A DNA stretch of 64,000 nucleotides from Halichondria panicea (taxonomy: Eukaryota; Porifera; Demospongiae; Suberitida; Halichondriidae): assembly GCF_963675165.1 (NCBI RefSeq), contig NC_087380.1, forward strand, positions 5,278,071 to 5,342,070. The letters run 5' to 3'. Of this stretch, positions 36,101 to 51,100 are shown piece after piece; the first letter of the stretch is position 1; each line of letters starts with the position of its first letter. The position numbers and the translations under genes are program-made. The notes below the pieces were generated by a model. That model saw only the letters and a list, made by a program, of their open reading frames with translations, had not been told where the DNA came from and made no database searches.

Positions 36101-39100
36101 GAGCTTAAGAGATTTCAATGTTTCAGATGACGTCCAACAAACACAAGATTGTGATACGTACTGAGTTAAGTGCATGTTGCTGTAAACATTTCACTCAATA
36201 ACATATGGTTAGGAATGATATACATACGTACCTTACGGTATGCATTGACATACACTTATTTCCATTTAGCTGTTTCAGTATATAGATTTCTATGAAGATT
36301 TTTCAGTGTGCATGCATACCCTTTATCAGTTTCCCTATCTTTTTCAGTATGCATTTACTTACCCCTTAAGTGTGACAAAATGATTAACGTTTGGCCGCAA
36401 AACATTGTCAACCGAACCTTTGAACATCGCCAGCTGAGCAGGGAGTTTTAGCAAACGAGTATGGCTATTGAGCTTCAGGTAGAAATTCTGAGCCTGGTAT
36501 AAGCACATAATTATAATAATAGGTACAGGGCCGTCGCCACCAGTCCGGTTAGTCAGGTTTTGACCTGACCACTTTTTGACTTTTATACTGTAAACCACAA
36601 TGGACAAGGGGCGGGGCTGCCCACATAGACTATACTTCAGCTCTACAGCTCTGCATTCAGCATTAACTTTTCAAGCCTTCCTGATCAGGCTCACAACCAT
36701 CCATTTCAAAGTCTGACAACAATCACTATAATAATTATATCTGCATGGGGCTATGGACTGGTGATCCCTGAGGCCCACTTCCACCAATAAACTGAACCAT
36801 TGCCTTTATTTTTTCATTTTTTTACCTTTTATCTTTTACCTTTTTGTTTTTTTGCATATACTACATGTATACCTTGTATAGGTACCATGGTATTTTCATC
36901 TGGGTCATTAATAGTCACTACTGAAAGCGGGCGTGGCTGGAACATTCGGTGCGCTATAGCGCGCATTTCTATTGTTAACCTGACCAGTACACAATAACAA
37001 AATTGGTGGCTACGGTCCTGAGTTACATGCACACATGCAGTCATGTAATTAAAAACATGCCATGCATGTAGTTGCTTGTGTATCAAAATCTATGACGTTA
37101 CCTCCGAAAACTCTATTATTGGTCCTGAAGGACTAACAGCTAAAAGTAAGCCAATCCAGTAGATACATGTGCATAGAACAAGTAGAATATTTGGGGGAAA
37201 TACAAACGATGAGGATAATTATGTGATAGCATGTCTCTCATAATTTGAGCCAGGTTGTATGGAATATCCCTGGGCTACATACATGTTATCAGGAGCACAT
37301 AAAGAGAAGGAGCATCTAACTGTGTGGAAAAGCTGTTGTCTAAGTGGTAGGACTAAATATCTCCATTCAGTTTTGCTGTGCCATGCTGACCTAGATCTGC
37401 TAGACTAATTAGTCATCATTATCATCTAGGTAGCTACTAAGCTACTTTCTATCAGAGCTGGGCATGCTGGTTCTGCACTGAGCTTGGTCTCTCAGTCTGC
37501 TCCTAGATCCTGGCCTTGATAGATTTTCTTAGTGTCTTAATTAATGCGTGGACGACTACTCTACGTCACGATTGTGAGCTACATATTGCCCACGTTCATA
37601 AAAATGTATGTGGATCACGCGACTTCGCATACCAGGCTTCACTTTTTCTTTCATGTCCATCATGTCCTTCTTTAGTGCCTCCCACCATCTCTAGCTCATT
37701 TATATTGAGAGAACAGACAAGAACAAGAAAAAGTAAAGCCTGGGGACGAGGCTAAATTAGATGCTCCTTCCCTTTATGTGCTCCTAATGTAGCCCAAAAT
37801 GTAGTATGCACGATTATCCATGCAATAACGTATGGCAAATTAGAGACATGTCTTAGATACCTACATGCAGTGCATCCAATCTCCATATAATTATTGCTGT
37901 GCATATAATTTATTAGGTACTTTTCATTGGCTAATAGAGCTATCAACAATACAATATAATTCCCTGGGAATTATGGCTCAATATCTTTATATGCTCTTGT
38001 GTAAATTGTTATGAATTTTTGTAGGCCATTGTACTACATATCCCACACAGTACATGAATTCTTTGCCTAACAGGCGTAATTAAATTACACATGTAGTCCG
38101 TGCACATTGTAATTTGGTGTTGGGAGTAATAATCACCATGGCATTCCTTTTAGCTACACCTGCATGTTTACTAGTTCTAAGCAAAACTGGGGAGTCCCAC
38201 CTTGTGGGCAGTAATCCAGTAGCAGCCTATACACTCACTACACATTATCGTATGACTGAAAGCCTGACATAGTACCTGACCGTGCATGTACTTTTTTCAA
38301 AGTGACCCTTTTTGTTTATGTATACAGTGTGACTGTATTGTATAACCTCCATGATGCAGTTACATGGACGATCTACACAGCACCATGCATATCCACTGTT
38401 CATGTACTAGAATATACCTTAGAGCTACAGATACATGAATAGCTATAGCAAAAATTTATTCTCTATACGGTCTATATACGCAATTTAAAATTCTGAAACA
38501 GCCTACTCACTTTTCCTCCTCTTTGGTGGTCTGAGGACAACTTCCTCTGGGAGCCGAGTCTTGTCAAGCTCCACCCCTCGTCCCTCCCCATCCTTGTGGG
38601 TGGTGGAGGAATGAGATGCTACCACGACGGTCACCTGACCTCGCTGTCTTGCTTGTTGGAGCAGTAGCCTAGCCTATTGTGTGTGTGGAAGGAAATACAC
38701 ATATACGCATAACTTCTAGTAGGGGGGGGGGGGGTGAACCTTCCCCCTGCAGACATAATCACACATAAATTAGTACAACATCACACATATGAAATCATCA
38801 TTATTATTAGTACAACATCAGACGCTTACGCGTGCCCAAAACCTTCCCCCCAAACTTTTCATCTAGAATAAAACTCTGACTTAAGGACAAAACTGTACAA
38901 TTGGAGAGTATAATTATACTTTGTCTCGAAATTGATGTACATGTAGCTACCACAACCACAAGTTCTTAATAGCAAAAAGAGAGGGCGAAATTTTTGTCAT
39001 ACGTTATTGCAACCACAACGCTCAACCAGCGTCTTCTCTCATAAACCAAAGCCAAGATATTATAACTCAACAGTTAGCATTACATCACATTACAAGGTAC

Positions 39101-42100
39101 ATGTACCAGCTAGAATGTACACACACAATGTACATGTACTGTTGTCTCTCGATTCGTACATGAATAGTCGCATTTAATTGAGAGACACGTGTGTCATGTA
39201 TGACTGCGTATATGTAGAGACAACAGTAACCATGATTAACATCTTCTCCTTTCACCTTATCATATGCATAGCCGAGTATCTTCTGTCCGTCCACACTCAA
39301 AATCTGGTCCCCCGCCTGCAGTGAATTGCTGACCTCAGCAGGACCTCCCGGGGAAATGTTTGAGATAAGGACGGAGGGAGCACCCCCCACCAACTCCCCC
39401 TTCTCTATATTGAAACCCAGACTCTTCTTGTCGTCAGTGTATAGAGTGACGGCCTTCACTTGAGCAAGACCATCCAGACTAATGTCACTGTCTGCTTGGG
39501 TATGCTGGGAGGAAATCAAGAAGAGAGGAATATGATTATATTGATTAAACTTTACAAGTTATTCATTGGCTCATGCCTGTTCTCTGCTCTTACACTAGAC
39601 GCACACTGCACATAATTATTTGTACTAAATGTATGGGCATTCAAAGATTACCACAGCAAAACGATAATAGATATAGCATAGCCTTTGTTTACTGGATTTG
39701 AACCAGAAATGACCACATTGTACCATGTGATACGCACATGTGTACTGTACACTAAGGTAATAACAGTTATCAGATAAACTTACTTTTCCTTTTTGTTGCT
39801 CCTGTGTTTCTTCCACCTTATGTTGTCGTAGCAACACAAAACGGACAGTAGGTGGGGCCTTCGCAAGCAACTCTTGAACCTTCTGCTGACTCATTCCGAG
39901 GACACAGGTGTCATTGACTTTGAGAATCATGTCCCCCCACTTAAGACGCCCACATAGCTCTGCCACGCCCCCCGGTTGTATACCCATGATTACGATCCCA
40001 CGAAGAGACTGGGTGGTGCTGGCAACAATGCTCAGCCCTAAACCAGCCTTGCCCTTCTGTAGTAGCACTTCAAACAGGTGACCGTCTGCCTCAGGAAATT
40101 CAGCTCTGAGTGCCAAGATTATACTGTAAATACATCATACTTTCTTTTGATGCTTTAATTAAGTGCAGGGTCTTCTTTCTTGCCCCATAAATGTAGTACA
40201 TAAATGTAATACATGTACATGGCCTCCTACAGTACAACGTAATTTCCTCACCTAATTGCAGGGTCTTCCTCTTCTTCGATGGCCCATGAGTTGTGGTGTG
40301 AATGCTCGGGCGACTCCTGTAGTGTGTGAGTGCGTGGGTACTTGGCAGGACGACCCGTATCCTGGGTGTCTTTTTTTCCTTCTTTCTTGCCAGATGTATG
40401 AGTAGATAATGGACCCATCGGTTCTGTGTGAAGGGCATTATTATCAGAGCAGCAGCATTTAATATCACAATCACATGTACAATGTATCACAGGAGAAGAG
40501 GATACCACTTAGATAACTCCCCCTCATCTTCACTACAGCACATGTATCTGCTATAATGAAGACGTGACCTGGGAGTGCTTCCGGTAAGCACGAAATTTAT
40601 TCAACAAAATGCTTTTAGAGGCCATTCAACGACATTTAAGTACCTCGAAAATTTCGCGCTGTACATTGTATATTCTATTGATATGTCCTAATTACACTTT
40701 CAGGGATTCTTCAGTGAATACACACATACACCATCAACCAAACTTTTGAAGTGCATATTATTTTAGCATTTTTACGGATTGGCCTCAAAATAATACGCCT
40801 CGAAATTTGGAATCATTGCGGCTATCCTCAAAATGGCGAAATATGGTCCTCTAAAATTTGGCTACACGGTAGTAATGAAGAGAACATTATTACAGTACTT
40901 TCCTTAATCTCACCATCTTTGGATCTCCTTGCTGACTTCTTGTCTTCAAATACATCGTCTCCAATCTTTCGATGTTTCTTTCTAGAACCACTACCATTGA
41001 AGACTAGTCCCTTAGGGGCGTGGCTGACTGTGTTGTGTCTCCGTTCCACCTTAGGTCGTGGTGGCATTCCAGACCGGAACCTGGTCTCAGATTGGGACTT
41101 GTTCATTGGTCGCGGACTGACTTCTGGCCGTGATGGTTGGTTCAGGTGTGGGGGGTGTTCCTGCAGTTTAACAAACATACAATAGGCTAGCTTCCATGTA
41201 CAATGAAAGCACTGCGGGTGCTAATGCCTCGGTGGAGGTGTCAAAGCTACATAACATAAAGCTAGCTAATAGCAATAGCTTTTATACACACATTACACAT
41301 GTATAATTTATCATGATGAATATTTTTATAAATTTTGCTGCCTGCAGAACAGAGAAACTCAACAAGTGCGTAATGATCGACCATGATGTTAAAAACGATT
41401 GATGTAAAACGTTCAAGTCTTGGCTGCAGCAGCAGAGCCTTACAGCTCTCTTCTCACTCTTGCAGCTACCAATAGCTAGTGTTCTAGTGCAGAGTTAACT
41501 ACTAAGTAGAGTAGCAACACTCCATAGACAAGTTTTGCTACGCACTCTTCTGAAAAGGCTGCAATGGCATTCCAAGTAAGCAAAACTAGGCACAACTCGA
41601 GAACGAAGCATTATTTTGCAAAATCCACGAACAAGAAAACGTTACTAGAAGCCTATAGAAACTCTTACTTACAGTTCATTGATCCTTGAGCAGCTGTAGC
41701 AGCCTACACACACAGACACAGACACAGGTACAAACACACTACCGTATACCTCGCTTGCGCATGCGCACCGAGGCATAATAACATGCATGTACATGTAAGC
41801 AATATAAATGCACAGAATCATGAATCACGCTATTACAGTATTCTGTAATTGCCTATTGCTTGTAGTACACTGTAACATGTGCGCTCCTACATATACATTG
41901 TATATGTGTACAAGCAATAAAAAGCAGCGAATTTTAAGTGAATAGCTTACGAAGTGTTGTGCTGCTTGAGGAGGAGGAGGAGGAGGCTGTCTCACATAAG
42001 GCTGGGTAATAAGAGGGGGTGGTTGAGATTGAGACTGCTGCATGGCCATCATGTGAATGTCACTGTACTGTGGGGGGTCACGATTGACGGGCCCGGGGGT

Positions 42101-45100
42101 CATGTGATTGTGCGACATTCCCGGCCACTGACTGCCCCCAATAATGGGCGAGTGTTGAATTATGTGTCCGTTAGAGCTGGGTGTGTTCAGACTCCAAGTT
42201 GGTGGTTGTTGAGCAGGATATGAGTGTGGTGGTCCTTGTGACATCATTGGTGGGGCGGGACTTGGACTAGGCTGATGTGGGAACATATACGGGGGAGGAG
42301 GGGGTTTTGACATTTGATCCTCGTACGGAGTGAAATATCCCCCCGGAACATTAATGTTCGGCGGGGGAGGTACTCCGGGGGGGTGATATGTAGGTGCCCC
42401 ATACATACTTTGTATCATTCCGTGTGGCGGATATTGTGGCCCTGGGGCCATCACGGGGTGCAGTTGAATGTTACCTTGTGCCCCCTGGATTCCCTGAGGG
42501 TAGTAGCTCGACTGCTGAACAGGCATAATTCCTTCGGTGATACTAGATCTCGTACCGGGGGTGTTGATGTACGGAGAACCCCCTGAGGGAATTATGTAAC
42601 TTTGGACTTGCGGTGCTGGCGTGTACACAATGATTAGTTCTTCACTTCGAGTTGACGCTCGTTTCAATATTCCTTTGGCCTTAGTCAAATTGAAACCGGC
42701 TAAACTCTTACCGTTGATAGCTGTGATTCGATCTCCGGCACGGATTCTACCATCCCTACCTACCGCTCCACTGCTAGACAAAGACTTCACAATGACACAG
42801 CTGTTCTTTTCATCGTACGCTAAGTTCATGCCGTATCCCGCCCCAATTTTACGAATTCGTATTTCTCTCGGTTCGACTTCACTCGAGTGGTCACCGAAGT
42901 CACTAAGTTCGGGAGAAAGACCATCAACGTTACTTTCTTGAGAGCTGCACAAAATGCCTTGAGGGGAAGAATAGTTTACTGTTAGGTTTTCTTGTGTGGG
43001 TGTACTTGGATAAGAATCGTTGGTGGTGGTTTGATTGGTTTTATGTCCTCGAGAAGTCAATCGTTTTCCTTTCGTTCTCTTAGGGACTTTTTCCTTAGGT
43101 TTTACCTTTTGTCCATCGCTGCTGCTCTTGATTGACCTTTGACTTCTATCGGAAGAAGGGGAGGACACATAGACAGGGGTGGTGTTGTACTCACGTGTTA
43201 GGCTACCACTAGTCATAGTGCTGCTATTGGATTCGGGCCCCAACTCACTCTGACTTGGCTGACTCTGTGAGTTTACGATCGTATTATCGGAAGAACTCAG
43301 CGATTCGTGAGAAAATTCATTTACACTGTCAGTGCAAGAACTTTTTTTAGGGACGGGTATACTCAGAGGCTGCGAGAGACGAGCTCCCTCCTCCGGCTTT
43401 ATTCTGGTGAGGTCAGACAGTGAGCGGCCTTTTTCAGGGCTTGAGATACGAGACAGTAGTGCCGGTGATATGGGGGAGGCGGGAGAGAGTGGGGAGGGGG
43501 TATCCATATGGGGGGAGTCGATATCGTCTGCCGAATGAGTCTCGAGTTTAGTTTGAGTGATTTCAGTTTCGATTTGAGCCAACAGTGATGGCTGCTCCGA
43601 TACATGTTCCTGTGGTCCACCAGAATTGAGTTTTGGTTGTTGAGCATTAGTAGCCTCAGGAGCTGCCTCATCTCCGTGGGGGGCATCATCAGATTTTTCA
43701 TCTTGGGGGTCATCTTTAGAATAGGGGGGCGGGGGTTCATCGTCATCCGTATCAGGTTTCTTCTTCTTTTCATCGTCTCCTTCCTCCTCTTCTGGGTTGT
43801 CTTGGCCCTCGGACTCCGCCTCTGTGGCTACGCCCTCCGGCTCCTCCTCTTCGTCAGAGAGTGGTTTCTGGTCCTCGTCGTCCTGTCCCAGACTAGCTCT
43901 CTGCATAAGGAACAACAGCATAACAAGTTAATTGCAAGTCAGAGTCTCAGTAATACAACATACATGTACATGTACGTAGTAACAGCTGCTACATTTGATA
44001 CTATGATGTATATACCTCAAATGCCAGGGCGGCATGGACAGCACCCTCTTCGGGCCCCTCCATGGAGTAAGGGGAACACAGTTCACTCTCGAGCTCAGGG
44101 CCCCCTGGCAGGGGGTGGTACACACCAATACTCACAGTACCCCCTAGAGGAACGGCCACCAGCTGTTGTACAGCAAAGTCCAGTGAGTGATTGAGCACAG
44201 ACATGTTGTTGACACTGAGCAGTTTGTCGCCTATTTTCAGACCGCCATCTGTCTCGGCAGCCCCGCCTTCCACTAGCGAGTGGATCAGGATCACCTTTTC
44301 ACCAGAATGGAGCGGGTCCTGTGGGGGGGGGGAGGTGTAAAAGAGTGTACATGCATCCAGGCTTAATTATAGTTTTGTTTCTGTGTACTCGACGTACAGT
44401 ACATGTATGCAACACTACAATGTAGGTAGGTAAAATAGCACTAGGTGTAACATTTAGTCATGTGGATTAAACTAACTACATGTAAAACGTGTGACAAGAC
44501 AGAATCTAGTATACATGTACACACGTACGTGTGTGTGCCAGCTAAATTAAGGGCAATTACACATCAATTTAGCAAAAGCTTGCAAATAACTCCCTCGGAA
44601 TTGATACGTGGATAGTGTTCGTGGTTTTAATTTTGCTGAATTGATACATGTACATGTACCACTAAACAACTCACAGCAAAGTCCAGAATGCTGAATCCCA
44701 GTCCCTGATTCCCCTTCTCCAAAACCACCTCGGAAAGTTCATCCTCCCAGAGCGTGGAACCAGGAACCGGAGATAAGAGACTAGAATCTGAATCCAGAAT
44801 GGAATCAGGACTTTGTAGAGACTCATCCAGTCCAGACATCTGACTGGAACTACGATACGAAGCGTAGTCAAACTGTAACAGGGCGGAGTCTCTATTATGG
44901 TCCTCGTCACTTTTCATTCGCTCTTCTTCTTCTGCCTGCCGTTGCCGCTCTTTAAGCTCTGCCTCCTGAGCCACCAACTCTTCGTCCTGCTCCTGTAGGT
45001 GACGCAAGAACTCCTCACGCTTTTGCTGGAGGGAAAAGTGCCGAAGTGTATATGGTGACATCAATTATACGTGTAGGTGACATTGTATGAATAGATACAC

Positions 45101-48100
45101 ATGCAGTCACAACAACTCCATGAGGACACTAACAAGAAACATGCTCTCAAAAGGGCAAAGTCGAGCAACTAATACACAATATCTGCTACAAAACTATTTG
45201 TAAGACATTTCTATTCTGCCTTACATTTCTGAATCAGTTCAAACCTAACAGTTTTCTACCACCAATGAAGCACACTCACTTCGAATCTCTGCTTGATGAG
45301 TTTCTTCTGCTGCTCGTGCCTCACCCTCCACGACTTGCGCTCGAGTCGTCGGGAGAAGTTGTCCCCGAGGCCAGAAAGGTCGCAAGAAGGCAGTGCGAGG
45401 AGAGTGTCAGAGTTTGAGAGGAGCTTGTCCTCTTCCGAGTCTGAGAGAGCGCCCTCAGGGGAGTCTGGGGAACAGAGGCAATAAATACAGATTTATGCCG
45501 TAAGATTTGTATACAGCCTATTGTTACAACACTGGCACACACAGTACAAACACATCTACATGTACAAGTACATTGTAGCAAGCAGGAATAACTACATTCC
45601 TATAATCAAGACTTTCGCAGGTTGCTACTAATGCAGAGTTCATGTACATGACGCTGTATGAGTTTTTAATCCCTGTTAGTGTATATTATTGAATGCGACC
45701 ACACTCACTTGTTGTTGGACTTGACCCTGCCCCCTCTCCACGGCCGCTCACTCGACACACAACCACCTGCACAAAGTTTGGGGTGTACTTGACGACCTCG
45801 ATGGCCTCTTGATGTTGTAGCCCCACCAGAACACTCCCGTTAATCTCTAGGATCTCATCACCCACTCTCAGGATGCCATGATGACCAACTGGACCCTGGG
45901 GAATACACACATGTAAACTAAAATGTCAGACTTAAGTGAAGAAGGGTATATTGTTACAGATACACTTGTGTAATAAAAGTCAACACCAAATATGACATAA
46001 ACAGCTTAATAATCTCAGGCTAACGATACAACATACATGTACAGCTGTACGTGCACGTATACACCATATATATACATTAACCACATTCAACACCTAAATT
46101 ACTATTACTACTGATCATACACTGTACATGTAATGCCTATACACGTACACGTACATGTCAACTCCCAAGTGAAAAACAGCATTCACCTTCTAGTTAGGAA
46201 CATATTGTATGTACTAGGTTTGTAAGCGACTCCTATACTGTACTGTACAGTACAATTATGTACAATGTCAAACTTCAGGCAATCTTCACTTAGCTACTTG
46301 TACGTGTACATGTACATGTATGTATAACTCAAAATGTGTCCCATGCATGAGTACCTGCGGATGTATGTACTGGATTACATGATGCACAGAGCCAGAATGG
46401 GGCTCCCCCTCCTCGTCAAGTTCGGCTGTGCTCTCCATACGAATACCCAAACCACCCCCCTCTGTTTTGTACACCTCGTCAACCTGAGGTATGGGGTCAA
46501 ATTAGACAACTGTTACCTTGTCTGTAGTGAACTGTCACACAGCTATTAATTTTAATGATCTGAACACAAGTTCTATAGCCAGAATTGATTCAAAGAAGAC
46601 GTCTAAGTGATAGCACTGTAAAGCTACGTACATGTACATGTACTTCCTGGAACCACAGATCAGCAAGTGAATCTACACTGTACATTCAATATTGGTGCGT
46701 CTCACCTTGACGACGTAGTCTGGTCCGAGTATAGAGGTCCACTTGTCGACCACCTCCCAGGCCTGCCTTCGCGGGGGGTCCTCGCTGCTGGAGTCCACAA
46801 TTGTGGGGAGGGAAGGGGCTACATTAGGAGAGAGGGGTGCATTAGTGAGTCGCCAGTGTATGTACAAGTACATCGTTTTTTAATCACCAAAACATGACTA
46901 CAACTGTAGATGCTAAAAGACACTATGGGTATAATTATAAAAAGCAATCTGTGACCCTACACTCACGCTGGATGCCGGCCACCTTGGTCCTCCGTCTACT
47001 CAGCATTAATTTTACCGGGTTGCCACTGTTACGCAACACCGAGGCAGCCTCCATGTTCTCCAGTCCCTTCAGGGAGTGGCCACCCACCTTCAGGATACGA
47101 TCACCCACGGTGATACGCTTGGCTTGGGCAGCTGCCCCATTCGGGTTCATGGACGTGATGTAGATGCCGTTTACCTCTTCTGCATGTGTGTGTGTGGGGA
47201 CGGGGGGGGGGGGGGTACAGAGTGCATAAAGTGCAATGTGTATTCATGTACTCCTGGTATCAGCCATTACTTATTACAGTGGTCTACACTTGGTTGATTG
47301 GGAGTACCATGACAAGACTACTTAGGCAGTCTCACATGACAGGTCAGTTTTCTGTACGTAGAAGTACATTTGGAAGCTCAGAACATGCGCTCTACCATGT
47401 GGTGGTCTGTAAAACTCAAAACGGATTTCGAATTTTAGTTACCTTTTGTCAAATTATACTACGACGGTTAATTCAAACTATTGCATGCATGTACATAAAG
47501 CTACGCTTACCTCCTGTATCAGTGTTGACCAAGCCAGCAATGGTGATACCCAGCCCCTTGTTGTTGCCACGGTGAAGCTCCACCTCAAATTCCTCCAGAT
47601 CATCGTCAGAGGACTGCATTGAGACAAGCATACACTGTAAATCTAGCAATGTACATGTACAGCAATAGTAAGAGTGCCATGACATTTAATTGCATAATGT
47701 TGATGAAAATTAAAAAAGCATTGTGGGAAGTGCATATCTTTGAACACTTAGCACTCACGTCGTTGATATCAGGGACTTCCCCTGTTGACGTCTCCACAGA
47801 TACGGTTCTAGCTATGACTAATCTGATTGGTTGACCAGCCTGATAGACAGTCCTCAGCCTGGTGATGATGTCATCATACTCCATGTGGAGCACACTCTCC
47901 TCGTTAATCTGCAGCAGCTGGTCCTCCCTCTGTAGTTGTCCATCCTGAACAAGTGTATTGAATGCAATTAAAGAGCAAAATCAAATTACCATGTATACAT
48001 GTAACTCTAGTAATCATGGTTACGTTACTATAGTGGTATGAGGGGCCAACTCGTTGTTCTCACAATACAGTTTTATCGAGGGAGTGACATCGTAAGTACC

Positions 48101-51100
48101 CATTTGACTTCTTCACAATACCTAAGCTAAATCGCACAATGCACTTGTACTCACGCAGTACATGGATGTGTAGCGCACGCACGCACACACATACACACAC
48201 ACGCACACACACACACACACACACCACATAGCACGCACACACACACACACACACACCACATAGCACGCACACACACACACACATACACGCACACACGCAC
48301 ACACACACGCACTGCTCTCTACAACCACTGTGCAATATTCCCTGAGCTACACGTACTGTACTCAATACTCTTAAAACAGTATATACCTGTTCGGCCACGC
48401 CCCCAGACACGAGAGAGTGTACCACTGTCTTCTTAGGTTCCCCCACAGATACTATGCCGAACCCAAACCCTCGACGACCATCGTTAGGCAACTCTATCGT
48501 CACAATTTGCTGTTGCTGTGACTCCCACTCCTTATCACCAGTCACCTGGACGGGAAGGGAGAAAACTGTATCTAAAGTATAATAATTATTACATGTGTAC
48601 AGAACGTAATAAGCTGCATGATTGAACGTCAGGCTTTGATTCCAGCATACAGAGAATCTACATGTACAGCGTGTACATTGCACATGTGAGTGTGCACTGT
48701 TCATGCATGAACAATTAATGGGTTGCTAGGCAAGAAAACAATTAGCCAAGGAAATTGATCTAAAACTAGTAAGTCTACATATACGATATAATTTTACCCA
48801 CACATAATTTATATGCAGTTTGATAATGAAAACACATTGTTACTGGGTGTGTAAGGTGTGTACGGTGATATGCATATATTGTACATTATTATGTGTACCT
48901 CATTCAAATCTCCGTTAACGATATCTTGTTGAGTCCGGGGGTGTGGTGTCGGAGTGGGAGGGGGTGAGGGTGGTGATTGTGTGTCTGGCTGTCCAGATGA
49001 TGGTTTGGTGATCATGTGACGATGTGCAGCTGGTGATTGTGAGGTGTGCCGACGTGATGGTGACATAGGTGGAGGGTGCCTGAGTGAGGGTGGTGAAGGG
49101 GGCGTGGCCTGTGAGGGGTGTTCCCTTATAACTACGAGCTCAACGGGGCCACGAGACGACTGGAGAAGGGACACAGCATCAGAGTGGGGGAGAGTACTTA
49201 GGGAGTGGCCATTGATGTGTGAGATCTGATCGTTCCTCCGCAGCCTACCGTCCCTGTGGAGGATGTGTATATTGGCTGTCACACACTGCATTACATAGTG
49301 GTGTACGAGCATGCCTGTTGATACTATGCATTAGAGTTTATATAGCTAGAACTATCACATTCCTAACGTTTTATACATGACTGTGCATGTAGTGCATACG
49401 TATTAAAGTGCATTCTTTAAATTGTAAGGTGGCACTGAAGCTCACACTAACTGTGTCAACTGTAATTATAATACATGCAAGAATGTACTGAAAAGTCGAA
49501 GAATGCGTGTGACCTAGTCACATAGGTGTGTGCACCACATCTTAGTGCCAAGAGCACTTATTGCACAGGGTACAAGCGCTATCATGTTGATGCTAATCAG
49601 CAGATAATTAGTGCATTGCATTCTTCAGTAAACCTACACATTGAGTCTACTTATACAGGCGGGACTTTCCATTAGCTGATAGAAAGCTACAGCTCAAAGA
49701 CCTAACATCAACACAATAATTAAAAATGGGATTACTGCTACTGTAACATGCACATATGCAGTTTGTATAATTATGTATAAGAGAGGTGCCCAACATAAAC
49801 AAAACACCTTTGCCATGCCAACCATTGCTACAAGCATTCCAGTTCTACCTACACACACTGGTAATGGAATACTTTCTCAACCTGTGATACATTACATGGC
49901 ACACATTTTTGACGGACAGTGTTTTGCAACTCCTTACAACTCCATAAATTGTTAATTGATACAAATTGGGTAGCCTAAAAGGTGAGGCTCGAGTATATAC
50001 ATGCAGTGGTGATAATTATAGTGATCCCTCACCTCTTAGCAATGCCTCCTGCCTGTAGGTCTTGAATGGAGAGTCCCACCTCTCCTTTCGCTTCGTTCTT
50101 TACTGCCTTCACCATGAAGCCGAGTCCCTCTGCACCTTTGTCCAGTCGAACAGTAAATGTTGTTTTTCTTTTCTCTGCCGTTGAAACGTCCATCGTCACT
50201 GACCCATTGGTCATGGGGTGTGTGGGTGGAGTGAGGGCGGGAGGCTGTTGTGGGGAGTGGAGGTGTGGACCCTCCAAGGAAGTCTCAGACATGTCAAATA
50301 GTTTTTCGACCGATTTCGTTTTACGGTATGGAAGTAGTGGGTGTGGTGAGTCAATGACAGGTTCCTGCGAGTGTTGAAACTGTTTCTGCATATGGGCGTG
50401 GTATGAAGGGGGAGGGGGGCGTGTCTCTGGTGATATCACTAGCTTCTTCCCACTCTCATGAGTCAATCCAGAAGCTTGTGTGTATAGTTCCGTTGGTCGG
50501 GGAGATGGGTCCAACGTTATAGCGGCACCAATCGGCTCAGGACGAGAGACATGGTTGCTATTGACAGCCATGTGAGGGATGGACCTGAGTGTGCTGATGT
50601 TAGGTTGTGACCCTGATAAAGACCCTCCACTACCAGGCCTAAGAAAACTCTCAGATGACTTCTTCCTTAGCATAGGGCCGCCATTAGTAGCGGATCTGTC
50701 TACTAAAGTGCTGGTGGAGCTGGAAAGATTCTTTATACGACTGTTGTTAAGAGAGCTCTCCATGGAAACATCGTTTAGAATGGATGCAACGATAGAGTCG
50801 TCTGAACTTCCATTCATGAGACTGGCCTGTCGCAACAGAGTGATTTCAGGTGTGTGTTTTGGTTCCAGTCCATCGATAGCACCTGTTCTAGAGTTTCCAG
50901 TGTGGGAGGGAGTTAATGATAATTTAAGTACTGGAGGTTGGACCAGCGTGCTCGGAGCGTCTACTCTGTGAGGTCTTTTCAAGACTACGTTTTTAGGTGT
51001 GACAGCATTTCGTAAAATCTTCAGTGATTCTTTTCGTTGAAGAAGTACTTTTCTTTTATGAGTAGGAGAGTCTTTCTTAGTGTCTTGGATACCAGTGATA

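Larger units (their letters stand above)
36165..38510. other. Remainder of the host intron, repeat-bearing
   Basis: Downstream of the nested gene and still within the PDZ-scaffold intron. It includes a CAGGGCC-ended element at 36526-37020 and a family E element at about 37395-37755. The rest is AT-rich with no coding signal that I can support. Confidence 0.6.

Noticed and set aside
42621-42941. Plus-strand ORFs opposite the giant PDZ exon
   Set aside because: They are shadows of the 1,950-bp minus-strand exon, whose frame matches PDZ6 and flanking phase.
48122-48704. Long minus-strand ORFs rich in Cys and Val
   Set aside because: They are translations of the CA microsatellite at 48175-48314; only 48387-48545 of this stretch is a supported exon.
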